The notes: generated from the sequence alone by a model not told the origin. A stretch of DNA of 64,000 nt from Desulfobacteraceae bacterium Eth-SRB2 (GCA_004193595.1 RPGQ01000002.1:243752-307751); one strand, 5' to 3'; counted from the first letter of the stretch, positions 29,484 to 39,694 are shown. Program-made: numbers and translations.

Positions 29484-30330
29484 GAGAGTCTGATATACCG
29501 AAGAAAAAGAAAATAAAACTGATTTCTTGGAATATGAGCGGCATTCCGAGCGGCCATTAAAAGGATTTTTACATTATTCAAACGGGTGATATATTTGCCA
29601 TTCAGGAAACAAAATTCAGGATTCACAGCTTACGGATGAGATGAGAAAAATATTTCCGGCTATAAATCATTCTGGTTATGCACCACGGTAAAGGATACAG
29701 TGGGGTCTGCACCTATACCCGGATTGAGCTAAGAAAATTAATTACAATATTGGTGAGAGCCGAAATTCGATAGCGAGGGTCAGTTATCGAGGATGGATTT
29801 TTTGATGATTTTATATTTTTGGCATTTATTTTCTAACGGTCAAAATGAGCGAGAACGGCTTCAGTACAAACTCGATTTTTATAATTTTTTCAAATATGCC
29901 CGTGAATATCGAAACCAGGGCCGAAGCCTTATGTTACCGGAGATTACAATACAGCTCATAATGAGATTGATTTGAAAAAATCCCAAACCCAATGAAAAAA
30001 ATCCGGGTTTTAAGAATCGAGAGGCGTGATTGGCTCGATAGGATTATTGAAAATGGCTATGTGGACACCTCACAGATGTTTTTATCCGGATGCCATAAAA
30101 TATTCATGGTGGACCTATCGATTCAAGACAGGAGCAGGAAACATAGGGTGGCGTATTGATTATTTTTGTTACAAAGATATTATCGATAACGGCTACAGGT
30201 TAAAGGTTTTATCGACAATAGTATTATTTTGGCTCAGACCATTGTCCCATTGGACTGGTTATCGAAATCTGAACCCCGCTTTGATATCCCGCACCACGCT
30301 TTGTCGCCAAAGCGGATTGAACGCATCGAC
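29484..30330 (+). pseudogene. Frameshifted inverted copy of xth
   Basis: Pieces such as ERLQYKLDFY, CFYPDAIKYSWWTYRFK and NIGWRIDYF are readable, but only across many single-base indels. Compare 19536-20327. Confidence 0.85.
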
Positions 30331-30588
30331 GACTCAATGCAGAGCTTCAATTTATGAGATTTCCATATCACAAACAAAAAACTGTCAAGAATATTAAAAA
30401 TACAGCATCTTGTACCTAGAAAATCTTGACCAAAGCTCATCGGAGATTGAGAATATACAGTTCATGTATTGTTTGCTGACTTTGCGGTAATTTTTGCCTG
30501 AAAATTAATGAGAATATTATAGTTACGTAATTAATATGAGTTTATAAGAAAAATTCAGGTTTAATCATATGAAAAGGAATTCGAACAT

Positions 30589-30951
30589 GAAATGGTTTCT
30601 TTATGCAATTAGCAGTCTGGATCTTTTGTTGGATGTTGTACGATTCTTTATACCCGCGAAACCAGAAATGTTGGGAAAAGCATCATTAAAAGGGAATATA
30701 TTATAAAATGCGCTATTCTACCGTTTATATTTGGTATCCTCTTTTTAATTTCTGCATCAGCCACTTGTCATCCATGGTTTATAAGAATAATCAGTTTTTA
30801 GGTATGGCTAAAGGTTTTATTTATTTTCATAAACCCTAAAGGCTTATGATAAATTCTCTGATTGGTATCTTAACTCATTATCCGATCAAACCCATAGATT
30901 TTTGGCATTTTGCCATAATACTTGGAACAACAATTTTATCTTGGATTTATA
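30589..30951 (+). pseudogene. Frameshifted inverted copy of the 123-aa membrane protein gene
   Basis: ATGAAATGGTTTCTTTATGC to TTATCTTGGATTTATAG matches 18844-19215 with scattered indels. Confidence 0.85.
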
Positions 30952-30973
30952 GACAAAAAGGAGACCTTATCAT

Positions 30974-31256
30974 GACCTAACAAAGCTCAAATCGTAGAAT
31001 CCATTCACAATAGATCGGTCTAACCAGAATAAATCCTCAGAAATCGTAGAAACCTGTTTAGAGATCATAAAAAGTGAACTGGAATCGGTGAGGATGTGTT
31101 GGTTTCGGATTTGGTAAATTCTGTGTAAAGAGAAAAGAAGGAACGTAAAGGCGAAATCTGCTACGGGTGATGCTATGATGTTAGCCCCAAGAAGAGTTAT
31201 TACACGTTTTAAATGTTTCCGGCAAGTTGAAGGACATATGATAAACGGAAAATAAA
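30974..31256 (+). pseudogene. Frameshifted inverted copy of ihfA
   Basis: ATGACCTAACAAAGCTCAAATCG to ATAAACGGAAAATAA matches 18540-18824. The differences are almost all one-base gains or losses (for example CCC to CC, TCCGG to TCGG, GTTCC to GTTTCC). Confidence 0.88.
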
Positions 31257-31614
31257 AAGGCAGACCCATTTTGGTCTGCCTGTATTCACCAGATGGCTTT
31301 TTCTTTCAAAGAGAACACCGGCGTTATTATCTGTTAGCTTCCCTGAATGCCGTTGTACAATGCAGTTTGCATTGAGATGCACGTACATTCGAAGCTGAAT
31401 AAATCACATCCAGCTCCTTTTCTTTATAGTATAACCTTCGTAAAGACCAAGTCGTCACATGGTTTAAATCATAATGTTGAAGCTGGTGGCATTTTAGTTC
31501 TGTCAAAATAACTAATGGATTTAATAAAATATGTCCATAGAAGACCAAGGCTCATTCTTATAGGTGAAAATCTATGCCATAGGGATTATTGACAGACATA
31601 TCTCTCATGAAAAC
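31257..31614. other. Noisy copy of the 18.18-18.53 kb intergenic region
   Basis: Contains the reversed terminator (GGCAGACCCATTTTGGTCTGCC) and the region of the candidate 35-aa ORF, with indels. No independent gene. Confidence 0.6.
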
Positions 31615-31944
31615 TCTCAATTTTTGACATGTTTCTTCTTAATTACAGACACTAACATATTTATTGGATAGTTTTCTCGCGAAGCAATGAAAATCGAAGA
31701 TAGCGAGAAAATGCAATAACCGTGCACATTAAAAAGTTAAATTTCATCTTCAGCTATTTCATTTTTATCATATTTAAAAATTATCAACAATATTATTGTG
31801 TTTCACATCTTGAAGAAATATTAAAAAAATAGCCAAGCGGCTTTTGACGCCCATATGGCATGTTATACCGCTGCGGCATAACAACCCCATTTGAAAGGAG
31901 GAAATGTCATGGATGAATTTAAGCCCTAATTGATTGTCCTGATT
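31615..31944. other. Unmatched insert in the noisy arm
   Basis: Replaces the type A repeat present at the equivalent left-arm place. Ends with a strong ribosome site and start, GAAAGGAGGAAATGTCATGGATGAATTTAAG. The 31 bases CATGGATGAATTTAAGCCCTAATTGATTGTC recur at about 32620, at the start of the integrase fragment. No family recognised. Confidence 0.5.
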
Positions 31945-32085
31945 TAGAACCAATTTCTTCATCGTCAGCTTTTAAATACCGGCTTCTCCCCATCTCTCCG
32001 CGGGAAGGCCCGCTACTTCACAATCGTAGTCCGTCCGAATTTCTCGGTCATTCTTATATCGCCCATGTTTTCTCTAATATTTCAA
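31945..32085 (-). pseudogene. Noisy partial copy of the 78-aa gene
   Basis: The reverse complement matches 17720-17865, including the ribosome site and MGDI start. Its 3' part is replaced by the unmatched insert. Confidence 0.7.
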
Positions 32086-32259
32086 GCTGTCATCAATGTC
32101 TTCAACTCTCACCGAATACCCAATGCTTACAAAAGGCGCCATCATGCGTTTATATGACAAATTCTATAACTCGCTGTTTTATTAAAACTTACTAACCTGC
32201 TCAAACAGCCAGACTGGTTATATTTTATCACCAGTTGGCCCCTAATTTATTTACGAAGT

Positions 32260-32617
32260 ACGTCTGTCGCGTAATTACGGATGGATTTTCAGAGTAACGT
32301 TGAACCACGAAGACGCACATCCGACAAAGGGCCTTTAAAGTCCGGTTCGGAATATCCAGGATTTGATCTTTTAGCAGATCTTCGCTCATCTAAGGTCACT
32401 CGCCAGAATCTTTGCTGTCGTCGGTCAAATGGGTTTTAATCCGGCCCTGGTCGCAATCATGTCATTAATGGGGTCGTTACCGACCATCAGGCAAGCTTCG
32501 GGAGGTTCATGGATTTTGGCGAATTTTCCAGGTAATATTCTATCGCGGTTTACAAAACGACATATTTTCAATATGGTCACCAAATCGAAATAAAATGATC
32601 CAAACTGGCCCAGGCCA
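32260..32617 (-). pseudogene. Noisy partial copy of the HAD hydrolase gene
   Basis: Reads PPEACLMVGNDPINDMIATRAGL on the minus strand and corresponds to about 17185-17544. The copy breaks off at 32617, where the integrase fragment starts, so the HAD nucleophile end is absent. Confidence 0.8.
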
Positions 32618-32621
32618 TCAT

Positions 32622-33141
32622 GGATGAATTTAAGCCCTAATTGATTGTCAGGGCCGGCAAAGGTGACAAAGATCGAGAAACCCTTCTGGCGACTCAAATT
32701 AAAGAAGATCTGAGCAATCATATCCGAAAGGCCTGGGTCTTGTATAATGAAGACCAGAAAAACAAAGTCCCTGGCGTTTATATGCCCCATGCCCTGGAAC
32801 GTAAATATGCCAATGCCGGAAAAGAATGGCACTGGCAGTGGGTGTTTGCTTCACAAAAATTGTCAGTCGATCCGAGATCCAAAACCATACGAAGACATCA
32901 TCTGCACCCGTCCAATCTGCAAAGGGCCATCAAGCGGGCAACAAAGCGAGGTAGTATCAGCAAAAGGATCACAGTGCACACGTTGAGACACAGCTTCGCC
33001 ACCCATCTTTTAGAAAGCGGCTATGATATCCGAACCGTCCAATAACTCCTGGGACATGCCAGTGTAAAAACTACGATGGTATACACTCATTTATCTCAAA
33101 TGAATTTAATGGGTGTAAAAAGTCCTCTTGACGCCATTTAA
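32622..33141 (+). pseudogene. Integron integrase (IntI type), C-terminal half with internal stop
   Basis: Tyrosine recombinase catalytic domain. [16 protein letters not shown], then [30 protein letters not shown], the extra region specific to integron integrases, then [22 protein letters not shown], a TAA at 33043 where E or D is expected, and [16 protein letters not shown] with the catalytic Tyr, ending GVKSPLDAI. The N-terminal SAM-like domain and the box I Arg are missing. The break at 32620 follows the HAD fragment directly. Confidence 0.82.
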
Positions 33142-33908
33142 ACCGATCCAGATCGGTCGGGGTTCGGGATTATCCCGCCCGACTCTAATTCAAAACCGTA
33201 ACTTTCTGTTCAAATGCCCCCGCTGGTCCATTAAGAGCCTATTCAAAAAAGCGTTAAAAGAAAGACGCCCCTAAATTTCTAAGATTCATAAGGGTTGACA
33301 CGACCCCGCTAAGCAGTTGGCAGTTTTTAGGTGTCTTGGCGTGATCACACAAAATAGGTCAACCGGTGATATGTAATGGATCTAATAACTTTTTGGCTGG
33401 TTTGAAGATCTGTGCTATCTCCAACATTATCGATCAGAATCTGACAACGATTTTCTGCTTTTCGATCTGTTAAGATTGATTAACCGCAACTTTTGACCGT
33501 TATTTATTATTATCCGAACTTTTGGACATTGAGGATGATTATGAGAAATAGGTTTCCTAAAATATGCCCATATCCTGCCTAAAGGGGCGGTGTTTCACCT
33601 CTTTAGGGGGAATTTTTTATGAATTGGCACCTAATCCATTTTTATTTTTTAGTTAGTGCCCATCCATAAATTTATATTGGGCACAAATTAAGTTTCAATG
33701 CAGAAATTAGCAATTTTTCGCAAGGTCAAAGGAAATCAGGAACACCGCGTCCCGCCCTGCGGCGGGGATAAATAATTCCGCAGATTGACGCAGAGATTAC
33801 GGAAAAGAACCATTCTGGATGAAATAGTTAATTTTACTCACATTATGATAACTGCGGGATTTACCGTATTTTTCTTGGCAGTTCAGTGGTCATCGGAGGA
33901 AGGGGGCC
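33142..33908. other. Non-coding, partly noisy copy of 15.85-16.34 kb
   Basis: 33142-33430 is downstream of the integrase fragment and unmatched. From about 33435 the left arm resumes (GATCAGAATCTGACAACG) and includes the small GTGCCCATCCATAAATTTATATTGGGCAC palindrome. Confidence 0.55.
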
Positions 33909-34235
33909 ATGTATATCCAGCAATCAGATCTTTTTTGGGGGTATGAAAAGAGGAGTTTCGTGAAGGAAGTTATGAATATTGGGGAAAAAGAAAGAATCTT
34001 ATCACAAAGGAGACTTTCTCTTTCTGAGGGAGATCCCGCAGTCAGATTTTATATTCTTATCAAAGGACGGGTTAAACTGGCTATCAGGGTGAGACCGGGC
34101 GGATGGTTTATACCGTGGATCGTGCCGGAGAGGCTTTTGGCTGGTCGAGTCTGATCAGGCAGGATGTTTATTCTGCATCGGGAGAATGTCAGCAGAAACC
34201 ATACTTTAAAGGGCCGGATCGATTCTGAAAATCAG
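33909..34235 (+). pseudogene. Frameshifted inverted copy of the cNMP-binding protein gene
   Basis: MYIQQSDLFWG, KGRVKLAI and the later GECQQK-region match 15500-15846 across several indels. The end of duplication B lies here; unrelated sequence follows. Confidence 0.85.
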
Positions 34236-34917
34236 GAAGAGAGGCTATATCGACTTATAGATCATACAACCCCAGGTCAATCCCGCTCCTAAACAGATGA
34301 GTGGACATACTCTAATATGGTTTAGATCTTGCTTGGAAAGCTTCAATCAAAGACCTGTGATTTACTGCTATAGATCAAAGCTCGTCATAGTTTTTGAGAC
34401 ATTGTGTTTTTGAATATCATAAGGGTAAACTCTTTTTGAGGGGTTTGCCTTTTTTTGCATTTTTATAGGAAATACGATATATGAACTTTAAATTGAAGTG
34501 CTTGGACCTGCGTTTTTGGCAAGTTATCCCCAGAATCCATGATCCACTTTTAATGAAAAAGATTCGGTGATGATGCTGGTTCCGAATCTTCATTTTTAGG
34601 CGATTCACGATTGATGCAAGGAATCAAGCATTTTCACCTTTAGGGTTCCGCCACAATATCTTGAAAATCTGCATTGATCTATTTCCCCGAAACAAACCCG
34701 AGAGCTAACATTATACCTTTTCTGCAACAGGTATTTTAAGCTATTAAATTCACTCTTGCTTTTTATTTGAAAATTAGCTAAATTTAATTATACAGGAAAG
34801 CCTATTTCTCCAGTTGCCACCTCTAATTTCTAAAGTCTCTTTAAATAGGTTGATGTAATCATCGCCCATTTTTTAGTCAACATAAAAAATGTTTTTTAAA
34901 CACCGTAAGTTTCTGTT
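34236..34917. other. Intergenic, AT-rich
   Basis: Contains a terminator-like hairpin at 34427-34458 (GGGTAAACTC...GGGGTTTGCCTTTTTTT). No ORF with support. Marks the start of the AT-rich accessory stretch. Confidence 0.5.
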
Positions 34918-35385
34918 ATGTTTATCAGAAGTAATTTTGCTGAGCGCAGGAAGTATAATCGCTTCAAGGTAGCTGAAGGAGCTTTTGCTAAATTTCATAA
35001 GCCTCGTCTTTTTAAATTAATCAAACCCCGTATTGTCAAATCCGCTCCGATTATCGATATAAGTTTAGAAGGGCTTGCCTTTCAATATACAGATCGTACC
35101 ATGTGGTCACCCAATTTCAATGAATTATCTATTTCAAAGGCTGCTGTTGATGTAAAAATTGACAATGTACCCTTTAAAACCATTTCAGATTTCTTAGCAT
35201 CCAGATTTTCAGACTCTACGTTAATCAGAAGATGTGGCGTCAAATTTGGGAAATTGACACCATCTGAAAAACTGAAAGAAGTGGCTTATAAATATAATAC
35301 TTTGTTTGCTCCATCCACTACACCTGAGAATCATGTGCAATTTATACTTTTGCTTTGGTTTTACGAAATAATGGAGATGCCTTAA
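34918..35385 (+). CDS. PilZ-domain-like protein, possibly truncated
   Basis: 155 aa starting MFIRSNFAERRKYNRFKV; RRKYNRFKV is the PilZ Arg-containing start motif that binds c-di-GMP. IDISLEGLAFQYTD fits the later D/NxSxxG motif, and RRCGVKFGKLTPSEKLKE fits the final strand and helix. The last about 30 residues (FILLLWFYEIMEMP) are unlike the family, so a frameshift near 35290 is possible. Weak ribosome site. Likely a c-di-GMP effector. Confidence 0.7.
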   Translation: MFIRSNFAERRKYNRFKVAEGAFAKFHKPRLFKLIKPRIVKSAPIIDISLEGLAFQYTDRTMWSPNFNELSISKAAVDVKIDNVPFKTISDFLASRFSDSTLIRRCGVKFGKLTPSEKLKEVAYKYNTLFAPSTTPENHVQFILLLWFYEIMEMP

Positions 35386-35540
35386 TATGCCCTGATGCAG
35401 AGGAACAAAGAGGCTTATTTGGAAATGTGCGTGAACGTTCAATGAAAGAGATTGCACAGAGAGTATGCATAGAATAAGAGTTGTTAAGCTTGGTTACTGT
35501 CATATGATGCAGAATATATACAAGGATTTGGAGGATAGCA

Positions 35541-36308
35541 ATGAAGAATAGATATTCAAGAAAAAGTATTTTATGTTCGGAGAAATATTATGGAAGAGGG
35601 TTTCATAGTCCTGGTGGTTATGAAGTGTTGGATCTTTTATTTAAAACATTAGAATTAGATAACATAGAAAATGTATTAGAAGTTGGTAGTGGATTAGGAG
35701 CAGCTACCCATTATTTTAATAAGTATTTTGGTGCTCAGGTGATAGGTTTAGATTTATCACGAGATATGGTAGATATTTGTAAAAAACGACAGACATCAGA
35801 TGAATCTAAGAAAGTTGAATTTATTCAAGGTGATTTACGTTTTACAGAATTTAACAAAAACCATTTTGATTTAATATGGATTCGAGAAACATTATTGTAT
35901 ATTCCTGAAAATGAAAGAAAAAAAGTATGGAATAATTTTTACTCTTTCTTAAAACCAGGGGGAACTTTAGCAATTATAGAGTGGTGTAGAGAACGAGAAT
36001 CTGTACCTGATGAGGTTATTGAATATAGGAAAACTTCTAATCATCACGATCAATATCCGCATGAGTTATTATCAGACTTGGGAAATTCTGGTTTTACTAT
36101 TTTCTTGTTGAAGGATTTGACGAATTTATATGTTCAAAATTTAAAAGATGGTTTGAACATATTACAAGAAATGGAAAATGAATTTAAGAAGGATTTCACA
36201 GTAGAAGAATTTAAAGCATTAGTAGAAAGAGTTGAATTGAAAATTAGAGCGTTTACTAGACGAGATTTTATAATGACTCTAGTAAAAGCAAAGAAATACA
36301 ATAATTAA
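35541..36308 (+). CDS. Class I SAM-dependent methyltransferase, AT-rich
   Basis: 255 aa. NVLEVGSGLGAATHYF (about 49-64) is motif I, VIGLDLSRDMVDICKKR is motif II, and FDLIWIRETLLYIPENERKK is the post-II/III region. This resembles phosphoethanolamine/UbiE-like methyltransferases; the acceptor is unknown. A ribosome site (TTGGAGGATAGCA) precedes ATG 35541. GC is visibly lower than in the flanking metabolic genes, with many AAA/GAA/TTA codons, suggesting acquisition. Confidence 0.82.
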   Translation: MKNRYSRKSILCSEKYYGRGFHSPGGYEVLDLLFKTLELDNIENVLEVGSGLGAATHYFNKYFGAQVIGLDLSRDMVDICKKRQTSDESKKVEFIQGDLRFTEFNKNHFDLIWIRETLLYIPENERKKVWNNFYSFLKPGGTLAIIEWCRERESVPDEVIEYRKTSNHHDQYPHELLSDLGNSGFTIFLLKDLTNLYVQNLKDGLNILQEMENEFKKDFTVEEFKALVERVELKIRAFTRRDFIMTLVKAKKYNN

Positions 36309-37168
36309 AAGGTTGATAATTAAATTACGCACGTAGAAAATATGCCAATATATGAGTTTAAATGTTCAAAATGCGATGAATTTTCAAAGGGATAAGAATT
36401 CGCTTTTTGAGAGCGGATCAAGCAAAAAAACCAAGGTTGATAGGGTTGTGTGACGACTGGGGATAAGTAACAATATATTGTGCCGCAACTGATGCGGTAC
36501 CAAGCCCCAACCGGCTCCATTCAACAAAGACCCAAATACAGAATGAAGATCGTAATGTCAACCCGGCAATTAGCTTATGTAACGAGTATCTCACTTGAGC
36601 AGATCCTCATCTTCGGGCCTGGAATTAAGTCAGAAAATCCCATACCTATCGGCAGCTCTTACATAGACTCGATGCTTAATTCCTGCTTTGAATCGTGAAC
36701 CCAGACCATCACTTGAAGGGTATTGATTGGGTTAAGAAATCATCTATCCGAAACCATTGATAACTGCTATAAAACACACGTATCATATCCAAAATTCGTA
36801 TGATATCATTTTTCAATAAGGGCAAATCCATTTCACAGGGTTTGCCTTTTTGATTTTATTGATATATGTAATGAACAAGAATTGATTTCAGGTTGTTGTT
36901 CTGGCAAGTTATTTAAAAATCTATCAATACAGTTAAATGTGCGGCTAACGTATTAATAATTATAAGCGTTTCACTATATTTTTAGGTCGTATAATAATAG
37001 TTATGCTCTTGTACAAGAAGCCCAGTTTAAGTCGATATTGTAGTATAAAGTATTGCTTTGCGGTCGGGTTTATGAAAGGCATGTGGGAGCTATCCGGGTT
37101 ATAGGCGTCCCGGCAGAATTTAATAGCGTTCAATATGCTTGATGTCATAATTTTGAAGGAAAATTTTG
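36309..37168. other. Intergenic with short repeat and terminator
   Basis: 36390-36470 holds GGGATAAGAATTCGCTTTTTGAGAGCGG, related to the upstream region of the 6.0-8.1 kb kinase. A terminator lies at 36821-36852. No gene recognised. Confidence 0.55.
36821..36852 (+). terminator. Rho-independent terminator
   Basis: GGCAAATCC-ATTTCACA-GGGTTTGCC followed by TTTTTGATTTT, about 510 bp past the AT-rich methyltransferase gene. Confidence 0.8.
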
Positions 37169-38569
37169 ATGGATGTATCTGCAAAACAACTTGTTGCCTT
37201 GTTTAAAGAAACAATAAACTTTCCACAACCAAACACACTAGAAGGAAGTGTAGAAAGCGCAAGAAATTACTATAAAATGATTCGGCAATTTGCTACTATG
37301 GGTAATATATATCAGTACTTGATACCAGAAGAATATGATGTTTTATCCATTTTGGAACTTGCAGATTTTATTTTAAATTTGAAGTTTGAAGAATTTCAAA
37401 AGATAGCGAATAACTTACCATTCATACTGGATGGGTTTATTCTGAAAGATAAGACAACATCCTATCCAGAAGCAGATGTTGACCCTTCATGGGAGCCTAC
37501 TATAGCTATGCTTTCTAAAAATCTCCCGGATGAAATAGACCTGACCGACAGCAGTCAGGATAATCTATTTTTTGAAGCAGCCACTGACTTATTGAACAAA
37601 TACCCAGAGACTTCTGCTCTTCAAAATCTTGACAGATGGATAACTTCCCGTCCAGAGAAGTATAAAAATGCAATGCTTCTGGTTTCAAAGCAAGCTCTTT
37701 CCAAAATGTATGTGAAGCAAATAGATTATCCTCTACATGTATCACTGGTACTCGCCATGTATAATGAGCACAATCGGATTCTTCCAAAAAGCAGTGATAA
37801 CCCCAATGGTGAAGATTTTGTCCGACGTAAGATAAAAAAAATGGAGTGGCTATTGAAAGATTCGCCTCTTAATTTCAACATGATTCTTGTTGATGATGGC
37901 TGTCCAAAACAGAGTGGGAAAAAAGCACAGGAAATTATTGAAAAAGAAGGATACAAAAATGTAAAGGTACTTTATCTTGACGATGGCATCAAAAGACAGT
38001 CAGTGGTTATTAAAGGATTAAAATCCACAAGTGACAGCCGAAAAGGAGGATCTATTCAATATGGTATGTGGCAAGCATTGGAAAATTATTCCGAAGGTGA
38101 TAAGCCGCATATAGTTGTCTTTACAGATGCTGATATGGCAACACCTGTTAATGAAATTGGACTTTTATTGGGAAAACAAGACGATAAAACCATGCTTACT
38201 ATTGCGTCACGCTATGACGCTGGGAGTATTTGTCGCGGTCCATGGGGGAAGAACGGAGAAGTTCAAGGGTTGACTGAGTTCGATCGTCGAATGGTCGGCT
38301 TGCGGGGACTTGTGTTTTCAAAACTGTTTCCGCAAACAGGGAAAATCACAGATACTCAATGTGGTCTCAAGGCTTTTAATTCAAAACTTTTAAGACAAAT
38401 ACTTTTGAAAACCAAGGTAAGGACATTCTCATTTGATATCGAATTGTTGGTGCTTGCAGCATCTACCGATACAGCCATAGCTATTGCTCCAATTTACTGG
38501 CATGACAGCTTTGCCGAATCCAGTTTTTGGGCAAATGCAACTGAGAAAACAAATGATGATGATAGTTAG
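37169..38569 (+). CDS. GT2-like glycosyltransferase with N-terminal extension
   Basis: 466 aa from ATG 37169. Residues about 190-466 form a GT-A fold like dolichol-phosphate sugar transferases: VSLVLAMYNEHNRI, FNMILVDDGCPKQSG, VVFTDADMATPV (DXD-like) and ITDTQCGLKAFN, then FSFDIELLVLAA. The first about 190 residues are helical and not recognised. The C-terminus (SFWANATEKTNDDDS) ends early compared with relatives that continue past this strand, so truncation is possible. Probably membrane-peripheral and using a nucleotide-sugar donor. Confidence 0.78.
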   Translation: MDVSAKQLVALFKETINFPQPNTLEGSVESARNYYKMIRQFATMGNIYQYLIPEEYDVLSILELADFILNLKFEEFQKIANNLPFILDGFILKDKTTSYPEADVDPSWEPTIAMLSKNLPDEIDLTDSSQDNLFFEAATDLLNKYPETSALQNLDRWITSRPEKYKNAMLLVSKQALSKMYVKQIDYPLHVSLVLAMYNEHNRILPKSSDNPNGEDFVRRKIKKMEWLLKDSPLNFNMILVDDGCPKQSGKKAQEIIEKEGYKNVKVLYLDDGIKRQSVVIKGLKSTSDSRKGGSIQYGMWQALENYSEGDKPHIVVFTDADMATPVNEIGLLLGKQDDKTMLTIASRYDAGSICRGPWGKNGEVQGLTEFDRRMVGLRGLVFSKLFPQTGKITDTQCGLKAFNSKLLRQILLKTKVRTFSFDIELLVLAASTDTAIAIAPIYWHDSFAESSFWANATEKTNDDDS

Positions 38570-38819
38570 TAGTTTCCCCTGCTGTATTCTTCCAGTAATC
38601 CACACTGTTGATATCTGCAATTTATTTTGAAATTTGAAGTCGGTTTTTTGGTTGTGATATCCTTTTTCATCAGTGCCCGTTGGCACCATAAATAATCCAC
38701 TAAACTTGGCACAAAAAATTGATAAATAAATTTTTAAATCTTAAGATTGAGGAGAAAAATCAAAAAATTTTACTTTTTTTTAAAAAAAATCATCCGCAAA
38801 AAAACATTTTTTCAAAAAA
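38570..38819. other. Intergenic, no gene seen
   Basis: AT-rich sequence leading into the shared regulatory-type element. Long A/T runs near 38760-38830. Confidence 0.45.
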
Positions 38820-38970
38820 GTTTTGCACGAAATAATTTTATCAAAACATCTTTGATAAAACCCACATTTCGGGTATTGTAAACCCATTGTAAATCTTTTG
38901 TCGGCATTTTTGCCGGTAAGTTATAACAATTTTGGGCCTTCAGTTTTAACACCCCTATACAGAACGGGAG
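38820..38970. promoter_or_regulatory. Second copy of the palindrome-bearing element
   Basis: ATTTTATCAAAACATCTTTGATAAAA (about 38835-38860), then CGGGTATTGTAAACCCATTGTAAA and TTTTAACACCCCTATACAG. Inverted relative to 20721-20895. It ends about 40 bp before the ribosome site of the methyltransferase, where an operator would lie. Confidence 0.45.
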
Positions 38971-39003
38971 GATTTGAAACAGCTTCTAAAAGAGGAGAAT
39001 AAA

Positions 39004-39603
39004 ATGGACAAGGAATCAAATCTTTCAGAAACATTGAAAGATGAAAAACCCGTAAGTACGGCTCACCGCCATAGAGGAAAAACATCAGAAAGTTTCCTAA
39101 ACAAAGACATAATACTAAAAGAGCTGGATATCCTTCCGGGTCAAACAATCCTTGATGCCGGCTGTGGAAACGGCTACATGGCAAAGGAATTCTCGAAAAT
39201 ACTCAACAATACGGGAAAGGTCTATGCCCTGGATCCTGACACAGAGGCAATAAAAACGCTCAAACAAAAAACAAAAGGAACGAATATAGAACCCATAGAA
39301 GCAGATATAACCCAAACAACGCCCATAGAAGGATTATCAATAGACCTGATCTATCTCTCAACAGTACTCCATGGCTTTTCAGAGGACCAAATAACCAACT
39401 TTTTATTAGAAGCAAAGCGTCTACTAAAACCAAAGGCTCGTTTGGCAATTATAGAAATACAAAAACAAGACACTCCCTTCGGACCTCCTCTAGATATAAG
39501 GTTTTCACCTGAAGAGTTAAAAGAGATAATAAATCTAACACCTAAAACCTTGGTAGAAGTAGGACAATATTTTTATATGCAGATTTTTGAAAACATTGAG
39601 TAG
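39004..39603 (+). CDS. Class I SAM-dependent methyltransferase (UbiE/MenG-like)
   Basis: 199 aa from ATG 39004 with AAGAGGAGAATAAA upstream; the longer ORF from 38974 lacks a site. The motif I region is TILDAGCGNGYMAKEFSK (about 48-65), motif II KVYALDPDTEAIK, and post motif IDLIYLSTVLHGFSEDQ. The acceptor is unknown. The TAG stop is the first three bases of a type A repeat end (TAGTGTCTATCCATAAA). Confidence 0.83.
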   Translation: MDKESNLSETLKDEKPVSTAHRHRGKTSESFLNKDIILKELDILPGQTILDAGCGNGYMAKEFSKILNNTGKVYALDPDTEAIKTLKQKTKGTNIEPIEADITQTTPIEGLSIDLIYLSTVLHGFSEDQITNFLLEAKRLLKPKARLAIIEIQKQDTPFGPPLDIRFSPEELKEIINLTPKTLVEVGQYFYMQIFENIE

Positions 39604-39694
39604 TGTCTATCCATAAAACTCCAATTCTTGTTAACAAATCTTGAATTGTGAATAATTATTGACTCAAATAAATATTTTCTGTATTTTTAAGGTG

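Larger units (their letters stand above)
26700..34235. repeat. Right (noisy) arm of inverted duplication B
   Basis: The reverse complement follows the left arm from about 23150 down to about 15500 in order. Matching blocks: 26700-27150 with 22690-23150; 27955-28062 with 21765-21865; 28440-31610 with 18180-21395; 31945-32617 with 17185-17865; 33435-34235 with 15500-16340. Across the 285-bp ihfA segment I count about thirteen small indels and no clear substitution inside the coding region. Unmatched blocks sit at 27154-27955, 28063-28440, 31615-31944 and 32618-33430. Best read as unpolished fold-back sequence. Confidence 0.8.

Noticed and set aside
33043-33045. Internal stop in the integrase half as selenocysteine
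   Set aside because: The codon is TAA, not TGA, and the expected residue there is acidic (E or D).
29484-34235. Second set of genes (xth, membrane protein, ihfA, HAD, cNMP protein) on the right arm
   Set aside because: All are broken by many single-base indels relative to clean copies at 15.5-20.4 kb; treated as noisy duplicates, not genes.
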